DNA of 49,526 nt from Myxococcales bacterium (GTDB lineage Bacteria; Myxococcota; UBA727; GCA-2721815): the NCBI GenBank assembly GCA_002721815.1, contig PBLQ01000035.1, positions 1 to 49,526 of the forward strand. The letters run 5' to 3'. How positions within the stretch are numbered: the first letter of the stretch is position 1; every line of letters begins with the position of its first letter. A program made the position numbers and the translations under genes. Under the pieces are notes generated by a model. That model did not search any database, was not told the origin of the DNA, and saw nothing but the letters and a program-made list of their open reading frames with translations. Below, one piece after another: positions 16,311 through 24,442 of the stretch.

Positions 16311-17150
16311 TTAAAAGGGCCTCACGCGCGAGAACTTACCTTCCTCTTTGAAGGTCATGACGTTGTCACAGGTTTGACGATCATCGATGCGAATTTCTTC
16401 AAACCAGTTTTCTTTGGGATCTTCGTGTTGGGGCATATATTTTCGCCCCGGCTTCATCAATGGGTTATCGGATACCATGACGTAAGTATATCGGTCGGTC
16501 GTCATGAGCCCCACCACGGTATCGGGGCCCAGGCTGATGCCTTCAATTTGTCGAATGATGCGTGAAAAATTGAAGAGGTTTGCCTCAATGGCGCCCGTAG
16601 AGACGATGGTGATACCCGGGTTGCCATCTTCATCCATATCGAAGACGTGGTCTTTTTCTAAAAAAAGGCTCAATTCTTCTTCGTTGGCTGGCAGTTCAGC
16701 GGTGATGGGATCTTCTAGGTTTTGCAGCGCAAAAGTGATGAGGATGTCACTGGCTGTATAGGCGCCCGTTTGGTGGTCATAGGTCATCACCACTTCTGCG
16801 GTTTCAACCTTTTCGTAAGCCATATCAGGAATGGTGGAGGTCACCCCTGCGAACTCATAATTGATGGCGGTACAAAAATCCATCATTTGAGTGTAGGTTT
16901 GTGTTTCTTCGTCATAGGTACGTTCCACCACCCAAAAAACTTCTGAGGCTGACTCCCACATGCCCAAAAAAGAGAGGTCGGCCATGTGATTGGAAACGCC
17001 CCGAAGGTAGAAACGACCCGCCAATGCCCCAGGTTCTACGGGGACTGCGGTGAGGTTGAGCGTATCATCATAGATCGGTTTTGAGGCGGGACACCCCATC
17101 AAACAGGTGAAGGGCAGGAGGCACATGAGGAAAACGGTGTATTGTTTCAG
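16311..17150 (-). CDS. Lipoprotein, second member of a tandem family (probable CTG start)
   Basis: The product shares with its upstream neighbour the order LTAVPVEPGALAGRF, MADLSFLG, MDFCTAIN, DPITAELPANEEEL, DMDEDGNPGITI, GLMTTDRY and WFEEIRIDD..TCD, so the two are recent paralogues. The only start that gives a proper lipoprotein signal (K-rich tip, hydrophobic core, LMGC) is a CTG at 17150, preceded by AAGGA with a 6-nt spacer. The nearest in-frame ATG, at codon 9 of that reading, would leave no positively charged N-region. The far-upstream ATG at 17222 overlaps the previous gene. The acidic DxDxDG loop suggests calcium binding. Role unknown. Confidence 0.82.
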   Translation of the reverse strand: MKQYTVFLMCLLPFTCLMGCPASKPIYDDTLNLTAVPVEPGALAGRFYLRGVSNHMADLSFLGMWESASEVFWVVERTYDEETQTYTQMMDFCTAINYEFAGVTSTIPDMAYEKVETAEVVMTYDHQTGAYTASDILITFALQNLEDPITAELPANEEELSLFLEKDHVFDMDEDGNPGITIVSTGAIEANLFNFSRIIRQIEGISLGPDTVVGLMTTDRYTYVMVSDNPLMKPGRKYMPQHEDPKENWFEEIRIDDRQTCDNVMTFKEEGKFSRVRPF

Positions 17151-17190
17151 CGTGCTTCCTTCGCGTTTCAAACTGTACTCCGATAAAAAA

Positions 17191-18024
17191 TTAAAAAGGG
17201 CGTACTTTCGAAAAGCCGTCATCGATCAAAGCAGGAATGTCATCGCACGTGACATCATCGTCGATGCGAATCTCTTCGAACCAGTTTTCCTTTGGGTCGG
17301 GATGAGGCGGCATGGGTTTGAGACCGGCGGCCATGAGCGGGTTGTCAGATTCGACGACGTAGCTGTATCGATCGTTGGTCATGAGGCCCACCAATCGATC
17401 CGGCCCCAAGGTGATGCCTTTGAGTTGCCGTATGTGCCTGGAAAAGGAAAAGAGGTTGGCCGACAAAGCCCCTTCGGCAATGAGGGTAACGCCCACATTG
17501 CCATCTTCGTCCATGTCCCAAACATGATCTTTGGTGAGAAACGTTTCGAGCTCTTCTTCGTTTTGTGGCAATTCAGCGGTGAGCGGATCTTCAAAATCTT
17601 TGAGCGCAAACAGCAATAAAATATCTTTGCTTTCATAGGCGCCGGTTTCGTGGTTGATCATCAATTGTGCGTAGGTGTTTTCTACCCGATCGTAGGTCCC
17701 ATCGAGCACTGTGGTGCTCATGCCCGCGATTTCCGAATTGATGGATGTACAAAAATCCATTTCTTGTTCGTAGGTTTCGGTTTCGGCATCAAAAGTGCGG
17801 GTCATGATCCAGAAAGTATCCGAAATGGATTCGAGATTGCCCAAAAAGGACAGGTCAGCCATGGCATTGGTCCGTACTTTCAAGGCGAAGCGACCTTTCA
17901 AGGCGCCCATTTCGATGGGGACAGCGGTTAGACCAATGTCCGAATCATAAACGGGCTCTTCGGTGCTGCATGCGAAGAGCAAGGGGAACAGGCTGAGGGC
18001 AGCGATAGGGAAAAATTGATTCAT
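17191..18024 (-). CDS. Lipoprotein, first member of a tandem family
   Basis: The 277-residue lipoprotein has signal MNQFFPIAALSLFPLLFAC (C19). Its mature part starts STEEPVYDSDIGLTAVPIE and carries the family blocks MADLSFLG, MDFCTSIN, DPLTAELPQNEEEL, DMDEDGNVGVTL (calcium-loop-like) and WFEEIRIDDDVTCD, ending SKVRPF. Two invariant cysteines, one in MDFC and one in TCD, may form a disulfide. I start at the ATG at 18024, with GGGAG upstream, rather than at a TTG that overlaps the preceding gene's stop. The MDR oxidoreductase gene ends 14 nt upstream, so the four genes form one transcription unit. No known domain is recognised. Confidence 0.85.
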   Translation of the reverse strand: MNQFFPIAALSLFPLLFACSTEEPVYDSDIGLTAVPIEMGALKGRFALKVRTNAMADLSFLGNLESISDTFWIMTRTFDAETETYEQEMDFCTSINSEIAGMSTTVLDGTYDRVENTYAQLMINHETGAYESKDILLLFALKDFEDPLTAELPQNEEELETFLTKDHVWDMDEDGNVGVTLIAEGALSANLFSFSRHIRQLKGITLGPDRLVGLMTNDRYSYVVESDNPLMAAGLKPMPPHPDPKENWFEEIRIDDDVTCDDIPALIDDGFSKVRPF

Positions 18025-18038
18025 GAAGGCTCCCAGGC

Positions 18039-19097
18039 TCAATTAAACGAGACGCATATTTTACCAAGATGCAGCCCTTTTTCAAATGCTTTGAAGGCCT
18101 CAATGGCTTCATCAAACCCGAAAACTTGAGACACCAAGGGGGTGACTTGTTTGTGGGAAATATAATCGTTGAGGGCCTGAAAACCATCTTTAGAGCCCAC
18201 AAAAATCCCCTGCACACGGATTTGATTCATGAGTACCGGTAAAATATTGAGTTCTTCTTTGGTGCCCGAAAGCACCCCAATGAGTGAGACGGTGCCGCCC
18301 ACGGCCACTGATTTGAGGCTTTGGGCAAGGGTGCCCGCCCCACCCACTTCCACCACGTGGTCCACGCCTTGGCCCGCGGTTAATTCACGGACGGCGCGAC
18401 TCCACTGCGGGGTGGTCTGATAATTGATGGTGTGATCGGCCCCGTAAAGTTTCAGCTTCTCGAGTTTGAAATCACTTGAGGATGTGGCGATGACGGTGGC
18501 CCCGGCGGCTTTGGCCAATTGGAGTGCGAAAAGAGAAACACCGCCCGAGCCCAGGATCAGTACTTTTTGTTTTCGTTTGAGGTTTCCTTGAATAAACAGT
18601 GCACTGTAAGCGGTCAGCCCGGCACAAGGCAGGGTGGCGGCCTGGGTGTCGGTGAGGAATTCGGGCACCTTGATCACCCCATGGGCGGGTAAAACAATTT
18701 CTTGGGTGAGCATCCCAGGTAAAGGGCCGCCCCGAGTTTGCCGAATGTTTTGTGCACTGGGCGGTCCCGCTTGCCACTCTGGGGCAAACAGTCCGGCCAC
18801 GCGATCTCCCACTTTGAAGTCAGTGACCGCCTCGCCCGTTTCGGTGATGTGACCCACGCCATCGGAGCAGGGTATGAGGGGTAATTCTTGGCGGGGGTTG
18901 TAAGCACCTTTGATCATCAGCAGATCACGGTAATTGAGTGAAACCGCTCGCATTTTGACCCTGACGTAATTTTTGGGGCAGGGTTCATGAGGAATTTCGC
19001 ATTTGTACAAATGGGAAAGTCCAAAATCGGAAAATGCGTAGGCGAAATTAGCGGTCAAAGCGATGATTCTCTTTGATTTGGGTGCGACGAAAAGCAT
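18039..19097 (-). CDS. Medium-chain dehydrogenase/reductase (zinc-type alcohol dehydrogenase / quinone oxidoreductase family)
   Basis: The protein shows the GroES-like MDR N-domain (VRVKMRAVSLNYRDLLMIKG, DGVGHITETG, KVGDRVAG), the LPCAGLTAYSAL hinge and the nucleotide-binding motif LILGSGGVSLFALQLAKAAG. It lacks the cysteine cluster of the structural zinc site. YRD in place of the usual catalytic-zinc Cys, as in quinone oxidoreductases and enoyl reductases, argues for a zinc-independent NADPH enzyme. I start at the ATG at 19097, the only in-frame ATG that does not collide with the divergent Hpt gene at 19131. It heads the operon with the three exported paralogues. The link to them is positional only. 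Confidence 0.9.
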   Translation of the reverse strand: MLFVAPKSKRIIALTANFAYAFSDFGLSHLYKCEIPHEPCPKNYVRVKMRAVSLNYRDLLMIKGAYNPRQELPLIPCSDGVGHITETGEAVTDFKVGDRVAGLFAPEWQAGPPSAQNIRQTRGGPLPGMLTQEIVLPAHGVIKVPEFLTDTQAATLPCAGLTAYSALFIQGNLKRKQKVLILGSGGVSLFALQLAKAAGATVIATSSSDFKLEKLKLYGADHTINYQTTPQWSRAVRELTAGQGVDHVVEVGGAGTLAQSLKSVAVGGTVSLIGVLSGTKEELNILPVLMNQIRVQGIFVGSKDGFQALNDYISHKQVTPLVSQVFGFDEAIEAFKAFEKGLHLGKICVSFN

Positions 19098-19130
19098 AAT
19101 ACAGCCAAATGGTAGGGTTGAGGAGCGCAA

Positions 19131-19517
19131 ATGTCGCAAAAACAACATTTTGATACGGATTTCGCTCTGCTGTGTGAAAAGACGGTGGCTGACCTCACAA
19201 GCATTTCCACGGACTCTGAGTGGTTTGAAGAATTATTGGGTGCCTACGAGGCGCAAACCCAGTCCCACATGGGGGCTTTGTCGAAAGCCATTCATGATGG
19301 GGCCAAGCAAGAAGGCTTGGACTTGGTCCACACGCTGAAAAGCTCCAACCTTCAGATTGGGGCCCTGCGCATGGGTGAAGTCTTCAAATATTTAGAGGGT
19401 CTGCTTGAATCGGATAACTTTTCACAGGCCCAACAAATGTTTGAGCATCTTCCAGACCTGTTTCAACAGACCCTCAGAGCGTTAAGGTCGGTTTATATTG
19501 AAGGACTGAAATCATGA
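19131..19517 (+). CDS. Histidine phosphotransfer (Hpt) domain protein
   Basis: The 128-residue all-helical protein is essentially a lone Hpt domain. The phosphoacceptor motif is H67 in VHTLKSSNLQIGALRMGE, matching the HxLKGSSxxxGA pattern of ArcB/BarA-type Hpt domains. Such proteins relay phosphoryl groups between receiver domains of hybrid kinases and response regulators in the cytoplasm. No histidine kinase or receiver is encoded in the window, so partners must be elsewhere. GAGGAG sits seven nt before the ATG. The stop overlaps the start of the ROK kinase gene by 4 nt (ATGA), an unusual pairing. Confidence 0.88.
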   Translation: MSQKQHFDTDFALLCEKTVADLTSISTDSEWFEELLGAYEAQTQSHMGALSKAIHDGAKQEGLDLVHTLKSSNLQIGALRMGEVFKYLEGLLESDNFSQAQQMFEHLPDLFQQTLRALRSVYIEGLKS

Positions 19518-20407
19518 GCCACTACCTGGGAATCGATATTGGCGGGACGAAAATTGCTGGTGTGGTTCTCAACGCCGAACAGCAAGTTGTTTCACAGAAT
19601 CAAATTGAAACCCCTCGAGAAGACTACACAGAATTTCTGAAAAACCTGGTGCAGTTCATTCAGGAGTTAGACGGTGGCTTGGGATTGCCTGTGGGCATTG
19701 GCATGCCAGGTGCTTTATCTTTGGAAGATGAGCGCGTGAAAAACAGCAACATACCCTGTGTGCGCGGACGATTTCTGTCTCACGATTTATCGCGAGAAAT
19801 CGCCAGACCTATTCGCATTGAAAACGATGCCAATTGTTTCGCATTGTCAGAGGCCATCGATGGGGCAGGCGCCAACGCGCCGGTTGTATTTGGGGTAATT
19901 TTGGGCACGGGTACGGGAGGGGGTGTGGTCTTCAACCAGCACCTCTGGGTGGGCCCCAACCGAATTGCTGGGGAATGGGGCCACAATTCTTTGCCATTCG
20001 CTACCGACAAGGAACAACCCGGGCGTCAATGTTACTGCGGAAAAACGGGCTGCATCGAAACGTTTATCAGTGGACCGGGCATGTCGGCCGACCATTTGGC
20101 CGTGACCGGTGCCCAACTAAAAGCGTGGGAAATTTATGAATTAGCCCAAAAGGGGGATGCGGGGGCGAATGAAACCCTAGAGCGGCATTCCGAACGTGTG
20201 GCTAAAAGCTTGGCCTCTATTATCAATGTTCTAGATCCGGATGTGGTGGTTTTGGGGGGCGGGGTGTCCCAAATGGCCCATTTGTACAGGGATGTGCCCG
20301 CCAAATGGGGGAAATACGTCTATTCAGATACGGTAAAAACCCGTTTGGTTGAGAATCGACACGGGCCGAGCAGTGGGGTGCGCGGGGCTGCATGGCTCTG
20401 GAAATAA
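19514..20407 (+). CDS. ROK-family sugar kinase
   Basis: The 297-residue cytoplasmic kinase has the ATP-binding DIGGTKIAGV (8-17), the catalytic aspartate D105 in IENDANC, the phosphate loop GTGTGGGVV, and the ROK zinc site made by H157 (GEWGHN) with C173, C175 and C180 (CYCGKTGC). This matches glucokinase, fructokinase and N-acetylglucosamine kinase members of the ROK family; the absence of a DNA-binding N-domain excludes a NagC/XylR-type repressor. Sugar specificity cannot be assigned. Its start overlaps the Hpt stop, so the two are probably co-translated. Whether phosphorelay and sugar phosphorylation are linked is unknown. Confidence 0.92.
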   Translation: MSHYLGIDIGGTKIAGVVLNAEQQVVSQNQIETPREDYTEFLKNLVQFIQELDGGLGLPVGIGMPGALSLEDERVKNSNIPCVRGRFLSHDLSREIARPIRIENDANCFALSEAIDGAGANAPVVFGVILGTGTGGGVVFNQHLWVGPNRIAGEWGHNSLPFATDKEQPGRQCYCGKTGCIETFISGPGMSADHLAVTGAQLKAWEIYELAQKGDAGANETLERHSERVAKSLASIINVLDPDVVVLGGGVSQMAHLYRDVPAKWGKYVYSDTVKTRLVENRHGPSSGVRGAAWLWK

Positions 20408-20503
20408 ATGGGAAAATTTTACAATCAAAGGTGGTTTTTCGGTGGCAGCTTGTGCAAGAATGCCCCATACAGGATCGTGTCTAACTTGAGCATAAGGTGT
20501 TTC

Positions 20504-20935
20504 ATGCGCTTCGTCGGGGTTTATCTACTTGTTGTTTTTTCTTGGTTGGGCTGCGCCACCGATCAGGGGCAAGAGCAGCAATTCGATCACAAAGCCGTGC
20601 TTAAAGAGATGCAAGTGGAGGAGATCAGCCGTGGGGACGGTCCCGGTGCTGAAATGGGCGATCGGTTACACGTTCGTTACAAGGGAAAATTCGAAAATGG
20701 GAAAGTTTTCGATACCTCCGAGCAGCGCGGTCATGTTTTCGAGTTTCGTCTTGGTAAACGTGAAGTGATTCCAGGCTGGGATGCTGGCTTGGTGGGCATG
20801 AAAGTGGGTGGCAAGCGAAGACTGATTATTCCCCCGCATTTGGCTTATGGCGCGCGAGGTGTGGGCTCCGCCATTCCACCAAACGCCGTTTTGATCTTTG
20901 AAGTTGAGTTGGTCAAGATTTCTCAGGGCAATTAA
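20504..20935 (+). CDS. FKBP-type peptidyl-prolyl cis-trans isomerase lipoprotein
   Basis: The 143-residue protein has a lipoprotein signal (MRFVGVYLLVVFSWLGC, C17), a short linker and one complete FKBP domain (about 36-140). Landmarks are DRLHVRYKGKFENGKVFDTS, the drug-pocket block VIPGWDAGLVGMKVGGKRR, IPPHLAYGARG and IPPNAVLIFEVELVKI. These residues form the usual FKBP active site, so it should be active on periplasmic Xaa-Pro bonds while membrane-anchored. I use the ATG at 20504; the frame is open for 32 more codons upstream but without signal or SD. The 96 nt between the ROK gene and this start hold no clear feature. Confidence 0.92.
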   Translation: MRFVGVYLLVVFSWLGCATDQGQEQQFDHKAVLKEMQVEEISRGDGPGAEMGDRLHVRYKGKFENGKVFDTSEQRGHVFEFRLGKREVIPGWDAGLVGMKVGGKRRLIIPPHLAYGARGVGSAIPPNAVLIFEVELVKISQGN

Positions 20936-21036
20936 GCGGGCGTTGTTCCACTCGATCTATTGAGGTTGCCTCCTGTTTGCATTAAACCCCTTTCTTACAT
21001 TTTTGCACCAGACAACGCTGGTTGAGGTTTTTCAAC

Positions 21037-22347
21037 ATGGGCCCAGTTGAACTGTTTTTGTTGACGATCGCTGCCATTTTTGTGGTGGGTGTCATTGGCG
21101 AAGTGATTTTTGAGAAAACCAATGTTCCCGACGTGATTTGGTTGATCTTGGTGGGGGTCATCGTAGGCCCCGTGCTGGGTTGGGTGGACAAACAAATCTT
21201 GAATGAAGTGGCGCCTTTTTTTGGAGCTTTAACCTTGGTCATTGTTTTGTTCGACGGCGGTTCGCGATTAAATTTATCTGAATTGATTAAAGTGGCGCCT
21301 CGTTCATTAAGCTTGGCGCTTGCGGGCTTTCTGTTTTCTATTGTAGCGGTGGCTTGTTTTGCAGAAGTGGCACGGCTTTTCGGGCTCATTCCACCCTCAT
21401 GGACCTTCCTGCATGGCTTGATGCTCGGCGCCATTGTAGGGGGCGCTTCGTCGGTGGTGATCATGCCGGCCATGCAAAAAGCAGGGTTGCCTCCGGCGCT
21501 GGCCAATATCGTTAATCTTGAAAGCGCATTGACCGATGTGTTGTGCGTGGTGGTCACAGGGGCTTTAATCGAAATCTTGTTGTCTGGGGCTTTGGAATTT
21601 CAAATGGCAGCTACGACCCTAGGAAAATCTTTTGGTTTGGGTTTGGCCTTGGGCGCCATTGCCGGGCTCATGTGGTTGGTGCTGCACAAGCTTTGGAAAG
21701 GCGCGCCCCATGAATATCCGCTCACACTCGGCGGCTTGATGGTGCTCTATGTGGTGATCGATAAAAGCGGCGGCTCGGCGGCTTTGGGCATCTTAACGGC
21801 AGCCGTAATTATTGGAAACGCCGTGCCTTTATCCAGGTCCCTTAAGCTAGAAGGCGGGGAGCCCCTCAACCCGCAACTCCAGCATTTTCACGGTGTGATT
21901 ACGTTTATGGTGAAGAGCTTCTTTTTCACCTTTATTGGTCTCATGCTTTACCCGCCGTGGTCTTTGATTTTATTTGGCGGTTTGTTGGGTATCGGTCTTT
22001 TGTTATCCCGAATCCCGGCTGTTTGGCTGGCCACGGCCAAAAGCGGTATGGGACGAACGGAGCGCTCTTTGATCACGGTGATGATGCCACGCGGGATGGC
22101 CGCGGGTGTGCTGGCCATTTTACCGTTTCAAAAAGGCGTATCGGACAGTGAATTTTTGCCGGTGGTGGTGTTTTCTTGTGTGGTCACCACCTTGCTTCTG
22201 TTTGCGGGTGGTTTCCCCGTTTATAAAAACCGATTGGTGGAGCTGGTTCGCTCGCCCGCCTTATCTGCCGACGACAATGTGGCTTCGGTGGTGGCTGGAT
22301 CGGGAACGGACAGTGATGATCCTACCCCTCCTCAAGAGCCGCTCTAA
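21037..22347 (+). CDS. CPA1-type cation/proton antiporter (NhaP-like membrane protein)
   Basis: The 436-residue protein has about twelve hydrophobic spans. It starts at VELFLLTIAAIFVVGVIGEV, with the CPA signature LTLVIVLFDGG near 70-80 (acidic residue in a membrane span), and GAIVGGASSVVIMPAM and NLESALTDVLCVV in the ion-binding core. The ESALTD motif corresponds to the conserved ND/ESxxND cation site of CPA1 exchangers, here with TD. The tail after about residue 405 is short and hydrophilic, with no RCK/TrkA domain. I start at the ATG at 21037, with GAGG upstream, instead of a TTG five codons earlier. The ion (Na+, K+ or other) is not determinable. Confidence 0.87.
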   Translation: MGPVELFLLTIAAIFVVGVIGEVIFEKTNVPDVIWLILVGVIVGPVLGWVDKQILNEVAPFFGALTLVIVLFDGGSRLNLSELIKVAPRSLSLALAGFLFSIVAVACFAEVARLFGLIPPSWTFLHGLMLGAIVGGASSVVIMPAMQKAGLPPALANIVNLESALTDVLCVVVTGALIEILLSGALEFQMAATTLGKSFGLGLALGAIAGLMWLVLHKLWKGAPHEYPLTLGGLMVLYVVIDKSGGSAALGILTAAVIIGNAVPLSRSLKLEGGEPLNPQLQHFHGVITFMVKSFFFTFIGLMLYPPWSLILFGGLLGIGLLLSRIPAVWLATAKSGMGRTERSLITVMMPRGMAAGVLAILPFQKGVSDSEFLPVVVFSCVVTTLLLFAGGFPVYKNRLVELVRSPALSADDNVASVVAGSGTDSDDPTPPQEPL

Positions 22348-22372
22348 TCGCGGTTAACGCTTCAAAAAAAAT

Positions 22373-23206
22373 TTATTCCCATTCTAGATCGGGATTGAGA
22401 GCCACGGCCGTGCGATCGAGGACGAGAAGGTATGCATCGAACATGCGTTGGCTCATGAAGTGACCGGTGTTGTTGAACTTGTATAAAACCGCTTTTTGGC
22501 CCAAATAGTTCAGAGTTTCAACGCTGTCGAGGTCCGCTTCAAAAGGAACGATTTTATCATTGTAACCATGGAGCGCTTCGAATTTGGGGTATGACCCCAC
22601 CGCCAAGCTTTGTTGGGGCATTAAGGTTGAGGGCATGAATCCTGCCACCGGAATGGCGCTCCCTATCAAGTGCGGGTAGCGAACGCTCAAGGCGTAGGTC
22701 AACATACCGCCTTGGGAGTAACCCGTAATGATGGGCTTACCTGCTTCATCGTAATGGGCCATGAGTTGGTTCACAAAATGAGCCAGCATGTCAGCTGCAT
22801 AGTTCATGTCTTCTGCCATGAGGTGGGGATCGCTGGTGCGCGACGGAATGGCATTGGCATACCAAGAGGCACCGCCTTGCATGCCGAAAGGGAAAAGCCC
22901 ATGGGGGGCGATGATGCGCGCTGGGACTTCCATGGCGGCCAAAGCGCGAACCATTTCGTCGGGGTTGCCGCCTAACCCGTGAAAGGCCACCACAATGGGT
23001 AACCGCTGATCGTTATTGCGTTCGTCGGTTAAGATCATTTTATACGGCAAAGATAAAATAGGGCCATCGAGATGCCGCTTAATGGAGGGCTGATGCAGGC
23101 TGGTGAGGTTGTTACACCCCAAAGTCACGCCCAACGCGGTCATCAGCAAAGCACTGAGAAGACTCAGGCGGGCTTTGGCTGGATGACCACTGCAAAAAAC
23201 GTTCAT
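22373..23206 (-). CDS. Alpha/beta hydrolase (carboxylesterase/polyhydroxybutyrate depolymerase-like) lipoprotein
   Basis: The 277-residue protein has a lipoprotein signal (core LSLLSALLMTALGVTLGC, C31) and an alpha/beta-hydrolase fold. It has an oxyanion-side AFHGLGG (near 74-80), nucleophile S164 in GYSQGG, acid D217 in GYNDKIVP and H249 in NTGHFM, a full catalytic triad with ordinary spacing. It probably hydrolyses esters at the cell surface or in the periplasm; family members include carboxylesterases and PHB depolymerase-like enzymes. I start at the ATG at 23206, which lies four nt after the upstream gene's stop. An ATG seven codons earlier overlaps it and would also be in frame. Confidence 0.86.
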   Translation of the reverse strand: MNVFCSGHPAKARLSLLSALLMTALGVTLGCNNLTSLHQPSIKRHLDGPILSLPYKMILTDERNNDQRLPIVVAFHGLGGNPDEMVRALAAMEVPARIIAPHGLFPFGMQGGASWYANAIPSRTSDPHLMAEDMNYAADMLAHFVNQLMAHYDEAGKPIITGYSQGGMLTYALSVRYPHLIGSAIPVAGFMPSTLMPQQSLAVGSYPKFEALHGYNDKIVPFEADLDSVETLNYLGQKAVLYKFNNTGHFMSQRMFDAYLLVLDRTAVALNPDLEWE

Positions 23207-23210
23207 GGTA

Positions 23211-24209
23211 CTAGGGGCATTCCTCATCGGTATTGTTGTCGGATACATCTACGGATCCGTTAACCGCATTTCTATTCTGCAATTCTTCCACCCAATCGTC
23301 CACTTCACAGGAGGGTAAACTGGAATTTTGCGTGACCACCAAATCGCCCCCCACATGGCTCAATTGGGGGATGTCCAGCTCCGTTAGCAAGCTGTTGTTT
23401 TTAATCAGGAAATAATCCCCCACGTGCACCAGACCCGGAAAACTGGCCACGGGCAATTCGGGGTTGCTTTGCAGTTCAAATGTGCTGTCTGTTTGTGTGA
23501 ACAGTGGGGCATTCAAATGCTCAAGGATGGAATTATTGTAAATGTAGAACGTGCCTTTGACCCAGCCCAGCGCGGGTAAGTCGATGTGCGTTAAGGCCAC
23601 ATGGTTCTGGATAATGACCCCTTGGGTCTCAGAGAGTTGTATGAGGTCGTCAACGGTTTCTAAATTCTCGTTGTTCACCAGGGTGAACCGCGCGGTGCTT
23701 TGGAGTTGTGGCATGGAAAAATTTTTCAGGTTGGTGTTTTTGCCCACGTACAATTCACCTTGAACCGTGGTGAGTTGAGCGAATGAAAATTCGTCGAGCA
23801 CGTGGTTCTCATAAAGCACCACATTGCCAGACACAAAAACCAAGTGGGGCGCGTGAAGGTTGCGCAGCGAGGTTTCTTTGATTTGAAGGTTGCCGTCGAT
23901 GCACAGGATGGGCGCGCCGCCGTCCACATGAATCTCACCGAGATCGGTCACTTCTCCTGCATGGGTGTTTTCTTCGGTGCAAGGGCTTGGCAGTTCAAAA
24001 GTCGATGGCGCGGGGCCAGCATCAGAAGAGCTTTGTGGCGCGGGAACCCACCCGCCATCGGAAAAAACCATGGGTGTGGCTTCGGTACCGGCATCTGAAA
24101 ATGAGACGGGCTCGGTGGGTGATGAAGGTGGTTTTTCGTTGGGGGGTTCTGGGTTGTCACAGCCAAGTTGGCAGACGAGCAGAGCGCTGATGAGTAAAAG
24201 CTTGGTCAA
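23211..24209 (-). CDS. Lipoprotein with receptor L-domain-like repeats (probable TTG start)
   Basis: The ~332-residue protein starts best at a TTG (24209), which gives MTKLLLISALLVCQLGC with lipid anchor C17. A DAG-containing linker (SFSDAGTEATP, SSSDAGPAP) leads to strand-turn repeats of 22-25 residues (LHAPHLVFVSGNVVLYEN, LTTVQGELYVGKNTN, LGWVKGTFYIYNNS, LSHVGGDLVVTQNSS). These resemble receptor L domains or leucine-rich solenoids. It is a surface binding protein by inference; no catalytic motif. There is no Shine-Dalgarno, and the start lies only 9 nt after the T-run of the tRNA-Ala terminator. The frame stays open through the tRNA gene, but that upstream translation is an artefact. Confidence 0.8.
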   Translation of the reverse strand: MTKLLLISALLVCQLGCDNPEPPNEKPPSSPTEPVSFSDAGTEATPMVFSDGGWVPAPQSSSDAGPAPSTFELPSPCTEENTHAGEVTDLGEIHVDGGAPILCIDGNLQIKETSLRNLHAPHLVFVSGNVVLYENHVLDEFSFAQLTTVQGELYVGKNTNLKNFSMPQLQSTARFTLVNNENLETVDDLIQLSETQGVIIQNHVALTHIDLPALGWVKGTFYIYNNSILEHLNAPLFTQTDSTFELQSNPELPVASFPGLVHVGDYFLIKNNSLLTELDIPQLSHVGGDLVVTQNSSLPSCEVDDWVEELQNRNAVNGSVDVSDNNTDEECP

Positions 24210-24217
24210 AGTGGGGG

Positions 24218-24255
24218 AAAAAGAAAAACCCGGCCTTCTGTTAAGAAAACCGGGT
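24218..24255 (-). terminator. Rho-independent terminator of tRNA-Ala
   Basis: On the minus strand ACCCGG-TTTTCT pairs with AGAAGG-CCGGGT (12 bp, two G-T pairs) around a TAAC loop, followed by a T-rich run (TTTTTCTTTTT-type, 24228-24218). It starts one nt after the encoded CCA of the tRNA and ends just before the TTG start of the downstream lipoprotein gene. Confidence 0.8.
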
Positions 24256-24256
24256 C

Positions 24257-24332
<76 letters not shown>

Positions 24333-24352
24333 GCACCGAGCGGCGAAGCCTC

Positions 24353-24381
24353 TCCCTACGAAATCTCTTTGGGACTGTAAA
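24353..24381 (-). promoter_or_regulatory. Candidate promoter of tRNA-Ala
   Basis: TTTACA (24381-24376) and TAGGGA (24358-24353) are separated by 17 nt on the minus strand, giving a start about 13 nt before the mature tRNA. The -10 is of the TAGnnn type seen elsewhere in the window. Confidence 0.45.
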
Positions 24382-24442
24382 GACCTATGTTTCATGAAAA
24401 ATGCCCATTGCCCTTGCCACTCTTTTATTGAATGCTGAGCCC

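Noticed and set aside
20408-20503. 32-codon N-terminal extension of the FKBP protein
   Set aside because: The extension has no family similarity, and the ATG at 20504 starts a complete lipoprotein signal peptide.
22348-22372. A bidirectional terminator between the antiporter and the esterase genes
   Set aside because: There is an A/T run but only a 3-bp GCG/CGC stem; not enough for a confident intrinsic terminator.
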